DNA of 54,315 bases from Micromonospora arborensis (GCF_003205615.1 NZ_PYBV01000031.1:1-54315); one strand, 5' to 3'. Counted from the first letter of the stretch, positions 1-8,996 are shown. Notes: a model not told the origin generated them from the letters alone. Translations and numbers: made by a program.

Positions 1-1
1 C

Positions 2-301
2 CACTCCCGTGGACGCAACCCCGCCCGAGACATCTTCGCCAGCACCTTCTACAGCCATCCGTTGAAGGCCAGCGGCTGGGAGTGCGTGCAGCGGGCCTGG
101 CAGCGTATGTGGGACCAACATCCCGCCCTGAAGGTAACCCTCAAAGACCTGGTCGCGGACAACCAACGTGTGGCAACTCGGACCGAGATGGTCGGCTTCG
201 CCGATGGCTCGACGGCAACGATGCTGGAGATGTTCACCTTCGAGAACGATCGCATCGTGGAGCTGTGGGGCCTCTCAGACAAGCCGCAGACGACGTCTTA
301 G
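2..301 (+). CDS. SnoaL/NTF2-like protein, 5' end outside window
   Basis: The reading frame is open from base 2, so the gene starts before the window; 99 C-terminal residues are visible. The sequence has the alternating strand and helix pattern of the NTF2/SnoaL cone fold: a helix with conserved Trp residues (GWECVQRAWQRMW), then beta strands ending in MLEMFTFENDRIVELWG. That last segment is the typical final strand pair (F-x-x-D/N-x-I-x-x-x-W) of polyketide-cyclase-like or ester-cyclase-like SnoaL proteins. Family members are small enzymes or ligand-binding proteins, and no substrate can be read from this fragment. A TTG at base 62 could act as a start, but it would cut off the first helix, so I prefer a start upstream of the window. 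Confidence 0.7.
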   Translation, partial: HSRGRNPARDIFASTFYSHPLKASGWECVQRAWQRMWDQHPALKVTLKDLVADNQRVATRTEMVGFADGSTATMLEMFTFENDRIVELWGLSDKPQTTS

Positions 302-591
302 ACCCGCTCGCCACACCTTACGCTCGGCATGGGTGACCAGCTGGGTGACGACGGGCGCGAGCGACGCCGGACGTCCGTGGACTCCTGCGGACTGTTCGCC
401 CCTGCTGCTGGTGCAGCGCAGAGCCGGCTGGTGGTTCCTTTACACCGAGGGCGCCCGGTAGCTCCACTTCGGTCCCGACGGACAACGGTTGAGTCATTGG
501 CAAGCAGCGCAGGCAGCAGGCCCGAATTTCGACTGGCGGGTTCCGGAGCGATGCCGGCTGCAATCGGTGGGGTCGGTCGTCGAGTACCGCG
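302..591. other. Gap with a possible decayed coding tail
   Basis: No intact gene is seen. Bases 410-560 on the + strand read, in one frame interrupted by a TAG at 459-461, as GWWFLYTEGAR, stop, LHFGPDGQRLSHWQAAQ and FDWRVPER. This aromatic-rich, protein-like composition suggests the C-terminal remnant of a lost gene. The call rests on composition alone. Confidence 0.25.
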
Positions 592-1116
592 TCAGGAGGG
601 TGCGGCGGTCGGAGTCGACGCCGGGTCGTAGTTGGCGTCGGATCGGAATAAGACAACGCCGCTCGCCGAGTCCAGCAAGTATGAAACTGACACGGCCGAA
701 CCTTCCTCGCCGTCGCTCCAATCGAGGCCGGTCCCGCCGCGCCACTCCGGTTCGGCGGGCAGCCAGGACGACAGCCGCGGGTGTGGCGCGACATCGTCGG
801 GGATGTCCACGTCCAAGGCTGTCGTCAATTCGGTCAGCCTGGCAACGTCCGTCGGCGCAACCCGGACCGCGCCCTCACGCACCAGGAAGAGGTCGCCAAC
901 GTTGAAGTCGCAGCGGCTGTTCTCTGTCCACTCCCACCAGTGGAGCTCCAGGATTCGACCCAGCGGCTGCAGCTCCGGCTCGATCGGCGCGGTCTCGGTG
1001 TGCACGGATGCGTCGACCGTCACTTCCGGCTCCGCGCAGCTGAACGGCAGAGAACAGCCACCCTGGGACATCGATAGTGCGACCAGGGCAAGAGTGCCCA
1101 CCACACGGCGCCTCAC
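592..1116 (-). CDS. Putative secreted or lipoprotein, unknown function
   Basis: The protein has 174 residues and begins at a GTG. The N-terminus has the layout of a signal peptide: MRRR, a hydrophobic stretch VVGTLALVALSM, then SQGGC. The cysteine could be a lipidation site, but the -3 residue is not the usual Leu or Val, so the lipobox is weak. The mature part is acidic, has scattered Trp residues (LHWWEWTE) and shows no domain I recognise. It probably sits on the outer face of the membrane. No strong ribosome binding site is visible. The gene has no clear operon partner; a doubtful 73-codon frame lies directly upstream. Confidence 0.6.
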   Translation of the reverse strand: MRRRVVGTLALVALSMSQGGCSLPFSCAEPEVTVDASVHTETAPIEPELQPLGRILELHWWEWTENSRCDFNVGDLFLVREGAVRVAPTDVARLTELTTALDVDIPDDVAPHPRLSSWLPAEPEWRGGTGLDWSDGEEGSAVSVSYLLDSASGVVLFRSDANYDPASTPTAAPS

Positions 1117-1364
1117 ATCACTACCCGGACGAGCATTGTGGGTAGCCAGGCGGCTCTTATCCGTGGCCTCGGTGGTTGGTTGCTGTCGGCGTTCACCGCC
1201 AGCAACACGATGACCCAGTCGAACATCACCCGAGCACGGGCCGCCAAGTCGCGGCGCCCGAGGGTGAACGTACCGGGATGGACCGTCGACGATCCGTGTG
1301 CCGGCAGCACTCCACGTTTTGCCGTAGCCGTCACCGCGACTCCAACCGCATGGCCACGATCATG

Positions 1365-1625
1365 TCAGGCCGCGACAATAGAATCGATCTGGCTGAGCAC
1401 GCACACGAAACTGATACTCATCGCCGGTGTCCGCGCCGGAACGCTCGCCGCCGAGACGAGGAGTACGTCCTGGAACGCCCACCGGCGCAGATGCACAAGC
1501 GTGCCGGGGATGCTGAACAGCTCGAAGAACCCGAGCCCACGAGCCCAGATGTCCACCGACGCCGCCAGATCGCTCGTGGGAATCGTCGCGAACGCCGGCA
1601 TTCCATAGATGCCCCGGAGAGTCAA
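1365..1625 (-). pseudogene. Truncated VOC (glyoxalase/bleomycin-resistance) family protein
   Basis: The 86-residue product begins with a typical VOC first module: Y-G-M-P-A-F-A-T-I-P-T-S-D-L followed by a helix and LGFFEL, then LVHLRRWAFQDVLLV. VOC proteins of this type run to about 120-130 residues. Here the frame stops just after SFVCVLSQIDSIVAA, where the second beta-alpha-beta-beta module should continue. The N-terminal half looks well preserved, so the loss of the C-terminal half suggests a frameshift or deletion. A short downstream frame on the same strand (1113-1334) does not clearly resemble the missing half. Confidence 0.55.
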
Positions 1626-1914
1626 GCCGGGTTCGTGAACATTGCCCTACCCGGACGATGCGACCGGCATTGTGGCCAGCTACAGCTAGGACCCTGTGGA
1701 GGTCCAGGCACCAGCACCGCCAGGTCTAGTGGCGGTCCTCGGTAAGGCGCACGGCAGTCACGAACGCCTGCGCGCCAACAGGTGCCCATGAGCACGCCCG
1801 AGAGGATGATGACCAGACTGGCGGTGCGGCGGACGATGCGAGGCAGGCAGCGGACACTACAACTTCGACGCCAGCAGTCAGGGGCTTCACGTCGAGCCTG
1901 GATGGAGAACCGAT

Positions 1915-2556
1915 TTGGCCATCAGCATCGCCGGGCTCACCCTGGGATACGGTGACCACATCGTGCTGGCCGGCTTCTCGCTCGAGGTCCGGCCGGGGGA
2001 GGCGGTGGCCCTGCGCGGTCCCAACGGCGCGGGAAAATCCACTCTGCTGCGGTGCGTGGCCGGCCTGCACGCACCGCGTGAGGGGACCGTGACGGTGGCC
2101 GGTTCCCCGGTGGACGAGCGGGCCGTGGGGTTTCGACGTGCCGTGGTGGCGATGCTCGACGACGTCGCCTGGTATCCGTCGTTGACCGTCCGTGAGCATG
2201 TCGATCTGGTTCAGATGCTCAACCGGCCGCTGGCCGATTCCTGGTGGGATCCGCCGGACCTGCTGGAGCTGCTCGCCTTGGATACCGTCGCCGACGACTC
2301 CCCGGCGCGGCTTTCCTCGGGCCAGCGGCAGCGTCTGACGCTGGCCATGGCCTTTGCGCGCCCCAGCCGGGTCCTTCTGCTGGACGAGCCGGAACGCCAC
2401 CTGGACACGGCGGGTCGGCAGATCGTGATCGACCTTCTCCGGATCTATCTCGGTCGGAACGGTGCGGCTCTGCTCGCCACGCACGACCCGGACCTCGCCG
2501 AGGCCTGCCGCGTCGTCGAGGTCACCGCCTCCAAGCGTGCTCGGGAAACGGGGTGA
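1915..2556 (+). CDS. ABC transporter ATP-binding protein
   Basis: The protein has 213 residues with every hallmark of an ABC ATPase: Walker A GPNGAGKST (about residues 35-43), a signature-like LSSGQRQRL, Walker B VLLLDEPERHLD, and the switch His in LATHDPD. The TTG start at 1915 is preceded by GGAG at 1904-1907 with seven bases of spacing; no ATG in this frame is as well placed. The stop overlaps the GTG start of the next gene (GTGA), so the two are translationally coupled. The partner is a large polytopic protein with no recognisable substrate-binding component, so this is more likely an exporter or a membrane-remodelling ABC complex than an importer. The substrate is unknown. Confidence 0.9.
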   Translation: MAISIAGLTLGYGDHIVLAGFSLEVRPGEAVALRGPNGAGKSTLLRCVAGLHAPREGTVTVAGSPVDERAVGFRRAVVAMLDDVAWYPSLTVREHVDLVQMLNRPLADSWWDPPDLLELLALDTVADDSPARLSSGQRQRLTLAMAFARPSRVLLLDEPERHLDTAGRQIVIDLLRIYLGRNGAALLATHDPDLAEACRVVEVTASKRARETG

Positions 2557-4061
2557 GCGCGGCACCGGCGGTTCCGCTCTCCGCGCGTGCGGTTCGGCGG
2601 TGGCTGCGGACCAGGCAGGTGCGTCAGGCCCGGGAGCAGTGGAGCTCCGACGGGCTCTACACGGTCGGGCTGGCGGTCGTCTTCCTTCTCGTCACGATCG
2701 GGGCGGCGGTACGCGGCTATCTGCTGCACGCCGACGAGACCGGCCCGGCAACCACCGGGGCTGTCCTGGCCGTGGCCCTGGGCAGTGTCGCGGTGCTGCT
2801 CGCGGCCGCGGCGGTGGCGGGGCCGCTCGGAGCCGGGGCCGCCGCGCTCAGCTGGCTCGCCACCAGCCCGATGCGGCGCGCCGAGATGCTCCGCCCTCGT
2901 TTCGTCGCCGTGCTCGGCGCCGGCCTCGTCGGCGGGCTGCCGATGGCCGTCCTCGCGGCCCGGCCGGTGATCGTCGCTCCGGCGCTCGCCCTTGGCGTGG
3001 CGACAGCTGCCGCGGCGGTGCTGGTGCAGACCTCGGTCCGTGATCCGGCTCGGGTGCTGAGGATGTCGGCGGCGGTCTGCGGAGTCGCTGCGGTCGCGGT
3101 CGGCCTGCTCGGCGTGGCCCCGGCGGTGACTCTTCCTGCCGTACCGGTCGCGGTGATCGCCGTACTGATCGCCGGGGTGTTGGCATTCCTCGCCGCGCGG
3201 CAGCTCGACGCGGTGCGGACAGCTACCCTGCGGGCCGCGGCATCATCAGTTCTCGCGGTGACCGGCGGCGTCGCCGCGGCGGATCCCGGGTTGCTGTCCC
3301 GGGTGTCCGAGGACCACCGCTGGCAGCGGCACCGGCTACGCGGACGGTTCCGGCTGCCCGCCGGCCCCAGCGCGATTCCGGCCCACGACGTGATCACACT
3401 GCTGCGCATGCCGTCCCGGGCCCTCCTGATCGCGGCCGTCGCGCCCGTTCCCGCCCTGATCGACGTCGCGCCCGCGATCCGGGCCATGCTCTGGCTCGCG
3501 TGTGGCCTGTTCGCCGTAGCCCAGGTCACCGGCAATGTCCGCTACGACGCCGACCGTTCCGGACTGGGCCGGCTGCTCGGCCGCACCGACGGTGCACTGC
3601 TGCGTCTGCGCGCCGTCGTACCAGTGGGCGTCGCGGTGATCTGGGGCGCCGCCTCGGTGGCGGTGGTGGTCTGGCACATGGGTGGGGAACCGGCGTGGGG
3701 CGCAGCGCTAGGCGCGGCGACGGGCCCGGCGCTCGCGGCGGGGGCGCTCCGGTCCGGGCGTCGATCACTCGTCCGCCATGACTACCCTCTGATCGTCACG
3801 CCCCAGGGCGTCGTGCCGAGCGGGCCGCTGCTCTGGGTCGCTCAGGCTTTTGACGTAGCGCTGATCGGCACGATCCCGGCCCTGGCCGGGATCGCCGCTG
3901 ACGACTTCGGGGGTGTCGCGGTGGCCATCCAGGCGGTTCTGTCCGTCGCCACGCTGACCGCGTTCCTCAGCGCATCCGCGACGCACCGAGCCCGCGGACG
4001 TCTCGGTCGCTCCACCCGAGCGGCCGTCACAAGAGCGGTAACCGTGATCTGGCGACTCTGA
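2553..4061 (+). CDS. Polytopic membrane protein, DUF6297-like ABC permease partner
   Basis: The protein has 502 residues, begins at a GTG that overlaps the stop of the ATPase gene, and contains about ten or more hydrophobic segments rich in Ala, Val and Leu. A cytosolic basic stretch (HRWQRHRLRGRFRLP) lies about halfway along, followed by DVITLLRMPSRALL. That layout, and the fixed pairing with a short ABC ATPase, matches the actinobacterial DUF6297 family, which behaves as the membrane half of an ABC system. The frame is open further upstream, but that part is antisense-like and overlaps the ATPase gene, so the 2553 start is preferred. It ends with a basic tail, RSTRAAVTRAVTVIWRL. Confidence 0.8.
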   Translation: MSAAPAVPLSARAVRRWLRTRQVRQAREQWSSDGLYTVGLAVVFLLVTIGAAVRGYLLHADETGPATTGAVLAVALGSVAVLLAAAAVAGPLGAGAAALSWLATSPMRRAEMLRPRFVAVLGAGLVGGLPMAVLAARPVIVAPALALGVATAAAAVLVQTSVRDPARVLRMSAAVCGVAAVAVGLLGVAPAVTLPAVPVAVIAVLIAGVLAFLAARQLDAVRTATLRAAASSVLAVTGGVAAADPGLLSRVSEDHRWQRHRLRGRFRLPAGPSAIPAHDVITLLRMPSRALLIAAVAPVPALIDVAPAIRAMLWLACGLFAVAQVTGNVRYDADRSGLGRLLGRTDGALLRLRAVVPVGVAVIWGAASVAVVVWHMGGEPAWGAALGAATGPALAAGALRSGRRSLVRHDYPLIVTPQGVVPSGPLLWVAQAFDVALIGTIPALAGIAADDFGGVAVAIQAVLSVATLTAFLSASATHRARGRLGRSTRAAVTRAVTVIWRL

Positions 4062-4196
4062 GCCACCGACGATGTTGCGCCCCACAGACCGAGCCCACCG
4101 CAGCAGCGCGACGGTGGGATACCAGGATCGGCGGGAACCGGGTCCGGGTACGGCGGTGGTCCGGCGTGGCATCGCAGCGTGATCGCAGCGGATGTA

Positions 4197-4294
4197 GGAG
4201 AGGCCGGAGGGGTGTGGCTCGGCGATGGCGGTTCAGCAATCTGAACCTCGTCCAGATCCGATCGCACATGCCGCTGACCCCTCCGGCCTGCTCC
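4197..4294. repeat. Nested inverted repeat between convergent genes
   Basis: AGGCCGGAGGGGT (4201-4213) is perfectly repeated in inverse at 4277-4289, and GGAG (4197-4200) pairs with CTCC (4291-4294) across one bulged base. Inside the loop is a second perfect hairpin, GGTTCAG (4230-4236), loop CAAT, CTGAACC (4241-4247). Lying between the converging ends of the DUF6297-like gene and the GH44 gene, it may act as a two-way terminator, but it lacks a U-tract and the nested form is unusual. Confidence 0.6.
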
Positions 4295-4322
4295 GCTTGA
4301 GTGGGAGTAGGGATCTCTCAGA

Positions 4323-6599
4323 TCACCCGCAGCGTTGACCGTTGAGGTTGAAGGCGGTTGGCGCCGGATTGGTGCCGCTCCACGTGCCGTTGAAGCCGGT
4401 GCTGGTGGACGCGCCGGGGGCGAGTTTGCCGTTCCAACTCATGCTGTCCGCGGTGACGCTCGTTCCGTTCTGTTTCCAGGTGGCCGACCAGCCCTGGCCG
4501 ACCTTCTGGCCGGTGGTGGGGAAGTCGAAGGTGAGTTTCCAGCCGTCGATCGCGGTGGTGCCGGTGTTCTTGATGGTCACGCTCGCGGTGAAGCCGCCCG
4601 GCCAACTGGTCGCCGTGTAGGCGACCGTGCAGCCGACGGTCGGTGCGGTGGGCGCGGTCCGCACGGTCAGGCCGGGCGAGGCCGCCGAGACGTTGCCCGC
4701 CGCGTCGCGGGCGGTCACCACGAAGGTGTACGGGGTGTCCGGCGTCAGCCCGGTCACGGTGTACGTGGTGCCGGTGGCGCTGCCCACCTTCACGGTGCCG
4801 GTGGTGTCGACCCGGTGCACGTCGTAGCCGGTGACGGCGGTGTCATCGGTGGACGGCGTCCAGGCCAGCGCGACGCTGTCGCCGGTGATCGTGCCGGCGG
4901 TCGGCTTGCCCGGGGCGGTCGGCGCCTGGGTGTCGCCGGGCGTGGTGCCGCGCGGCAGCACCAGGTGGGTGATCGAGTTGGCCGGGAAGGTGGCCGTGAA
5001 GCCGCCGGCGGTCACCGGCTGGTCGGCCTCCCGGACGACGCCGGCGAGGTTCGCCCCGCTGTAGCGGTAGACCTGAGCGGTACTGGCGGAGACGCCGGTG
5101 AGGGCGACCGGGCTGGTCAGGTCGTCGCTGGTCTTGTTGACGACGACCAGGGTGAGCGCCTTGTCGGCGCTCCGCTCGGCGGCGTACACGGCCAGCTTGC
5201 CCTGGTCGGCGCTGGTCGCCTGGACGGAGGTGTCGCCGAACGCGCCGCCCTTGCCGTCGTAGTTGCGGTAGACGCGGAAGGCGTTGGCCACCGGCTGGTC
5301 GGCCGTGGGTGCGGTCCAGAGGGTGGCCAGGTCGAGCCCTTCGCGACCGAAGATGCCGAGAACGTCAGCCTGGGCGAGCGCGCCGTTGAGCGACCCGTAT
5401 GCGCCCCAGTTGTACTCGGTCATCGCGATCTTCGTGCCCGGGTAGTGCTTGTCGACCAGCTCGCGCAGGCGCGGGATGTACCGGACCGGACTGTTGATCC
5501 AGCTCTCGTCCACGTAGGTCGGATCCCAGAGCTGGCGGGTCGAGCGCAGTCGCAGCGCCTGGGTGTTGGCGTCGCCGGCCGCCTCGCCCAACACGCCGGC
5601 CTGCTGCGGGTAGAGGTGGACGTCGAAGTAGTCGAGGATGCGTGTGCCGTGCTGCTGCTCGTACTCGCGCATCCGGTCCAGGTACCACGGGCCGAGGTCC
5701 TGGCCGCCGTGCGCGGCCTTGTCCGGCGGATTCGACCAGCAGCCGGTACGCGAGCAGGTGTCCTGGTCGAGGCCCGAATAGATGATCGAGTTCAGGCCCC
5801 AGCCGACGGGACCGAGTGTCTTCGCGCCGGGGTCGGCAGCCTTGATCGCGGCGGCGTACTCGTAGGTGCGGTCGCGTAGCTCGTCGTAGCCCAGCCCGGT
5901 CGGGCGGACGTCGCGGTGGGTGGAATGCCACAGGTCCGGCTCGTTGTCCAGGTTGTAGAACTGGACGCCGCCGTCGGCGGCAGCGCCAAACTGCCCCTTG
6001 AGGTGGTTGACGAAGTCGGTGGCGTACTCCGGACCGACGGCGACGCTGGTGTCCTCCGGATCGTTGCCGGTGATCGGTGACCCGTCCGGCTTGATGCCGT
6101 TGCCACAGTCTGGTGCCCAGGTGTCGGTGGACTGCTGTGGGCCGTACTTGGCGACGCTGAAGCCACACGTCCGCGACCGGTCCTTGGCGATCCAGCCGAG
6201 CATCGGCATCGTCATGACCGTGGCAGCGCCGGTGGCCTTGTTCTGCTGCACGAACCGGTCGGTCTCCGAGCCCTTCGGGAGGTCGGCCGGGCTCGTGTTG
6301 TCGTTGGGGATGTTCTCGAAGTACCAGTCCGACGCGCGGTTGGTGGTGTCGGCACGGAAGTTGTAGCGGGTGGTGGCGTTGCCGCCGTAGCGGTGCACCG
6401 GCAGCCGCAGGTCGCGGGCGAGGGCCTCATCGGCGAAGTTCATGCCATAGACGTACGGGCTGATCTGGTGCCGGGCGGCGGTGGTGTCCACGGCCAGCGC
6501 CGGGCCGGCCGCGGCCAGGGCGGGCTCCGGCAGGGCCAGACCACCGAGGGCCGTGGCGAGCACGACCGGAAGTAGAGCTGTGGTGGGACGCACGAGCAT
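4323..6599 (-). CDS. Secreted GH44 endoglucanase/xyloglucanase with FN3 and CBM2
   Basis: The predicted protein has 758 residues. Residues 1 to about 31 form a signal peptide (MLVRPTTALLPVVLATALGG, ending ALAA). The GH44 TIM-barrel and beta-sandwich fill about residues 35-540. Glu220 in NLDNEPDLW is the likely acid/base and Glu395 in MTEYNWG the likely nucleophile. A fibronectin type III domain (about 550-640; APGKPTAGTITGDSVALAW) leads to a C-terminal CBM2 of about 100 residues with the usual terminal Cys pair and exposed Trp residues. Family knowledge predicts cleavage of beta-1,4-glucans or xyloglucan outside the cell. I take ATG 6599, preceded by GGAGAGG; a longer frame to 6692 would bury the signal peptide and cross the operator. 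Expression is probably repressed through the CebR-like box at 6624-6637. Confidence 0.9.
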   Translation of the reverse strand: MLVRPTTALLPVVLATALGGLALPEPALAAAGPALAVDTTAARHQISPYVYGMNFADEALARDLRLPVHRYGGNATTRYNFRADTTNRASDWYFENIPNDNTSPADLPKGSETDRFVQQNKATGAATVMTMPMLGWIAKDRSRTCGFSVAKYGPQQSTDTWAPDCGNGIKPDGSPITGNDPEDTSVAVGPEYATDFVNHLKGQFGAAADGGVQFYNLDNEPDLWHSTHRDVRPTGLGYDELRDRTYEYAAAIKAADPGAKTLGPVGWGLNSIIYSGLDQDTCSRTGCWSNPPDKAAHGGQDLGPWYLDRMREYEQQHGTRILDYFDVHLYPQQAGVLGEAAGDANTQALRLRSTRQLWDPTYVDESWINSPVRYIPRLRELVDKHYPGTKIAMTEYNWGAYGSLNGALAQADVLGIFGREGLDLATLWTAPTADQPVANAFRVYRNYDGKGGAFGDTSVQATSADQGKLAVYAAERSADKALTLVVVNKTSDDLTSPVALTGVSASTAQVYRYSGANLAGVVREADQPVTAGGFTATFPANSITHLVLPRGTTPGDTQAPTAPGKPTAGTITGDSVALAWTPSTDDTAVTGYDVHRVDTTGTVKVGSATGTTYTVTGLTPDTPYTFVVTARDAAGNVSAASPGLTVRTAPTAPTVGCTVAYTATSWPGGFTASVTIKNTGTTAIDGWKLTFDFPTTGQKVGQGWSATWKQNGTSVTADSMSWNGKLAPGASTSTGFNGTWSGTNPAPTAFNLNGQRCG

Positions 6600-6623
6600 T
6601 CCTCTCCGATAGAAGCTCGACGA

Positions 6624-6637
6624 TGGGAGCGCTTCCA
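6624..6637 (-). promoter_or_regulatory. CebR/CelR-like operator upstream of the GH44 gene
   Basis: TGGGAGCGCTTCCA differs by one base from the perfect palindrome TGGGAGCGCTCCCA, known as the binding site of the LacI-family regulators CebR (Streptomyces) and CelR (Thermobifida), which respond to cello-oligosaccharides. On the minus strand it lies about 25 bases before the start codon and just after TTGACT (6667-6662) and a weak AACGCT -10 placed about 17 bases downstream. This would block transcription start in the absence of cellobiose. The regulator gene is not in the window. Confidence 0.8.
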
Positions 6638-6722
6638 CAGCGTTGCGCTTTCCTGGCTCCGAGTCAACGCCGGAAGACTCATTGCGGACCACGTCGATTC
6701 GATCGCGTGTGGCAACGATCTG

Positions 6723-8996
6723 TCAGTCGCGCAAGGCGGCGGGCAGGGCCTTCTGGTGCAGGATGACCAAACCCGCGACGGCTCGGGTAAGCGCGACGTA
6801 CAGCCGGTTCAGGCCACGAGGTTCGGCGGCCACGATGTCGGCTGGTTCCACGACGATGACATGGTCGTACTCCAGGCCCTTGACCAGACTCGCTGGCACG
6901 ACGGCGACGTCGACCAACGGGGCGAGTTCTTCCGCGGCGCTGTCGGTGGCGATGACAGCGATGCTCGTCTCGCCCGGCGTCTGCCGGACCGCTTCCTGAA
7001 CCGCGGCGTGCATATCGTCGACCTGCCGCACGGACAACGTACCGCCAGACCGATACGAGCGCGTCGGCGCGATTCCGGGCGCGAGGACCCGCGTCGCGTA
7101 GTCCGCGATGGCCTTGGGCAGTCGGTATCCGGTGGGCAGTTCCAGGGTGCGGGCCTCGCGCTTGCCCAGCCGGTTGAGCAACTGCGGCCACGAACCAGCT
7201 GCCAGCGGATGCGTCGCCTGCCCGAAATCGCCGACGACGGTCATCGAGGCGAACTCGGCGCGGCGTGCGATCATTCGACCCTCCATGGGTGACAGATCCT
7301 GGGCCTCGTCGAGAATCACATGTAGGTATGGCTCCTCGGCCGGTGAATCGTCGTCGGCTTCCTCGACCGGCAGCGGCTCGGCCAGCACGGGCACGTAACC
7401 CTCCTCGCCGTGAGGGTCGAAGCCGTCGGCCCAACTGATCACCCGGTGTCCTTCCCGGAGGATGACAGTTTCGGCCCAGCGCTGAGCGGCGGCGATCGCG
7501 TCGTTGTCGATCGTTGGTCCCGCGAGGGCGATCGGGGTCGGATGTCCGGGCGCGTACAGCTCCCACCCGTCGCGCAGACCGCAGCTGAGGACGAAGGTGG
7601 CCACCCGCCGGGTGCCAGAGGTCAACTCGCGCAGTCGCCACTCGGGCTCGGGTGCCTTCGGGGCCGCGGGCAGTTCGCCGAGCAGCTCGGCCAGTTCGTC
7701 GAGCAGCGGCACGTCGTCCACGGACCAGTCGGGCCGACCGTGATACGAGCCGGCCAGCACTTCGGCCGCCCGAGCGTCGAGGCCGACCACCCGTGCGGTC
7801 TCGGCGAGCCACGACAGCACCTTTGTCGGGGTCAACGCGGGCCACCACGCCTGCAGGAATCGATGGAACTCGCCGCGGTCAGCGACATCGTCGGCGAACA
7901 GGTGCCTGTCGAAATGCGGACCGTCCGTCTTGGTCCACAGTGTGTCCAGGAGGACCGCGGCGGCAGCCGGGCGTGCGGCGTTTGGCATGGTGCCGGTTGC
8001 TTCGCACTTGTCGCGTACCCGACGGCGCGCCTTTGCCAGGTCGTCCACGTCGAGTGTGAGTACCTGCCCGGCATATACGAGTCGCAGCCGATCCGGCGCA
8101 GTTGGGGGCGCCTGCCACATCAGCTCGACCAGTACCTGCCGCATGCTGTCGCGACCCTTGATCTGAGCGACCTCCGGCGAGTCGCGGCGGGTCGCGGTCA
8201 CCCCCTCGACCAGTTCGCCGAGCGCGCGCAGGTGCACGCTGTCCTCACCGAGCGAGGGAAGGACCCTGCTGATGTAGTCGGTGAACACGTTCGAGGGGCC
8301 AACCACCAGGATGCGCCCGCCAGTGAACCGGGTCCGATCGGTGTAGAGCAGGTATGCCGCCCGATGCAGCGCGACCTGGGTCTTGCCGGTCCCCGGCCCT
8401 CCGGTGATGACGGTGACGCCCCGCGCCGGCGCCCGAATGGCCGCGTCTTGTTCGCGTTGAATGGTCGTGACGATGTCGCGCATGTGGGGACCACGAGAAC
8501 GACGGAGCGCGGCCAGCAGCGCCCCCTCACCGAGCACGCGCAAGTCGCCGACGTGGTCAGGAGACAGCACGTCGTCGTCGAGGGCCACGACCTTCGGGCC
8601 CCGGCAGATGATGACCCGGCGACGCACCACGCCGAGCGGGTCTCCGGAGGTGGCCCGGTAGAAGGGCTCGGCGGCAGGCGCCCGCCAGTCGACCAGGAGT
8701 GGTTCCTGATTGTCACGCACGCCCAGCCGCCCGATGTGGTACGTCTCGCCGTCATCGAAGTCAAGCCGGCCGAACACCAGGCCTTCCGCTTCGGCGTCCA
8801 GCGCCCGCAACTGCGCGGCCGCGCGGTGGACCAACGCGTCGCGCTCCACCAAACCGGCGATCGAGCTGGCCCTCGCCCTTCGGTGCCCCTCGCTGGCAAG
8901 CGCGTTCGCCTGCGCTCGCATTCCTTCGAGCTGCTCGTACACCCGGTCGACGACCTGCTGCTCGGCGGCGATTTCCTGCGTTCTGACGTCGGGCAC
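6723..8996 (-). CDS. helR: HelR/HelD-type RNA polymerase-recycling ATPase (UvrD-like helicase fold)
   Basis: The 757-residue protein has a charged N-terminal coiled region (EIAAEQQVVDRVYEQLEGMRA) of the kind that enters the RNA polymerase secondary channel in HelD proteins. It also has a Walker A GGPGTGKT (residues 199-206), a Walker B region VILDEAQDLSP, the motif III-like VVGDFGQATHP and the C-terminal VALTRAV motif of superfamily 1. Known HelD/HelR proteins pull stalled RNA polymerase off DNA, and actinobacterial HelR can displace rifamycins and give tolerance. The start is taken at GTG 8996, preceded by GGGGAG; this gives the family-like N-terminus PDVRTQEIA. An ATG at 9044 would add 16 unlikely residues. 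The gene stands alone. I do not see the rifamycin-associated element upstream. Confidence 0.85.
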   Translation of the reverse strand: MPDVRTQEIAAEQQVVDRVYEQLEGMRAQANALASEGHRRARASSIAGLVERDALVHRAAAQLRALDAEAEGLVFGRLDFDDGETYHIGRLGVRDNQEPLLVDWRAPAAEPFYRATSGDPLGVVRRRVIICRGPKVVALDDDVLSPDHVGDLRVLGEGALLAALRRSRGPHMRDIVTTIQREQDAAIRAPARGVTVITGGPGTGKTQVALHRAAYLLYTDRTRFTGGRILVVGPSNVFTDYISRVLPSLGEDSVHLRALGELVEGVTATRRDSPEVAQIKGRDSMRQVLVELMWQAPPTAPDRLRLVYAGQVLTLDVDDLAKARRRVRDKCEATGTMPNAARPAAAAVLLDTLWTKTDGPHFDRHLFADDVADRGEFHRFLQAWWPALTPTKVLSWLAETARVVGLDARAAEVLAGSYHGRPDWSVDDVPLLDELAELLGELPAAPKAPEPEWRLRELTSGTRRVATFVLSCGLRDGWELYAPGHPTPIALAGPTIDNDAIAAAQRWAETVILREGHRVISWADGFDPHGEEGYVPVLAEPLPVEEADDDSPAEEPYLHVILDEAQDLSPMEGRMIARRAEFASMTVVGDFGQATHPLAAGSWPQLLNRLGKREARTLELPTGYRLPKAIADYATRVLAPGIAPTRSYRSGGTLSVRQVDDMHAAVQEAVRQTPGETSIAVIATDSAAEELAPLVDVAVVPASLVKGLEYDHVIVVEPADIVAAEPRGLNRLYVALTRAVAGLVILHQKALPAALRD

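Noticed and set aside
1113..1334. 73-codon minus-strand frame overlapping the lipoprotein start by ATGA
   Set aside because: Weak protein-like composition, no ribosome binding site, and not recognisable as the missing half of the VOC gene.
1726..2565. Long minus-strand frame over the ABC ATPase gene
   Set aside because: It is the antisense shadow of a clear ATPase gene and has low-complexity composition.
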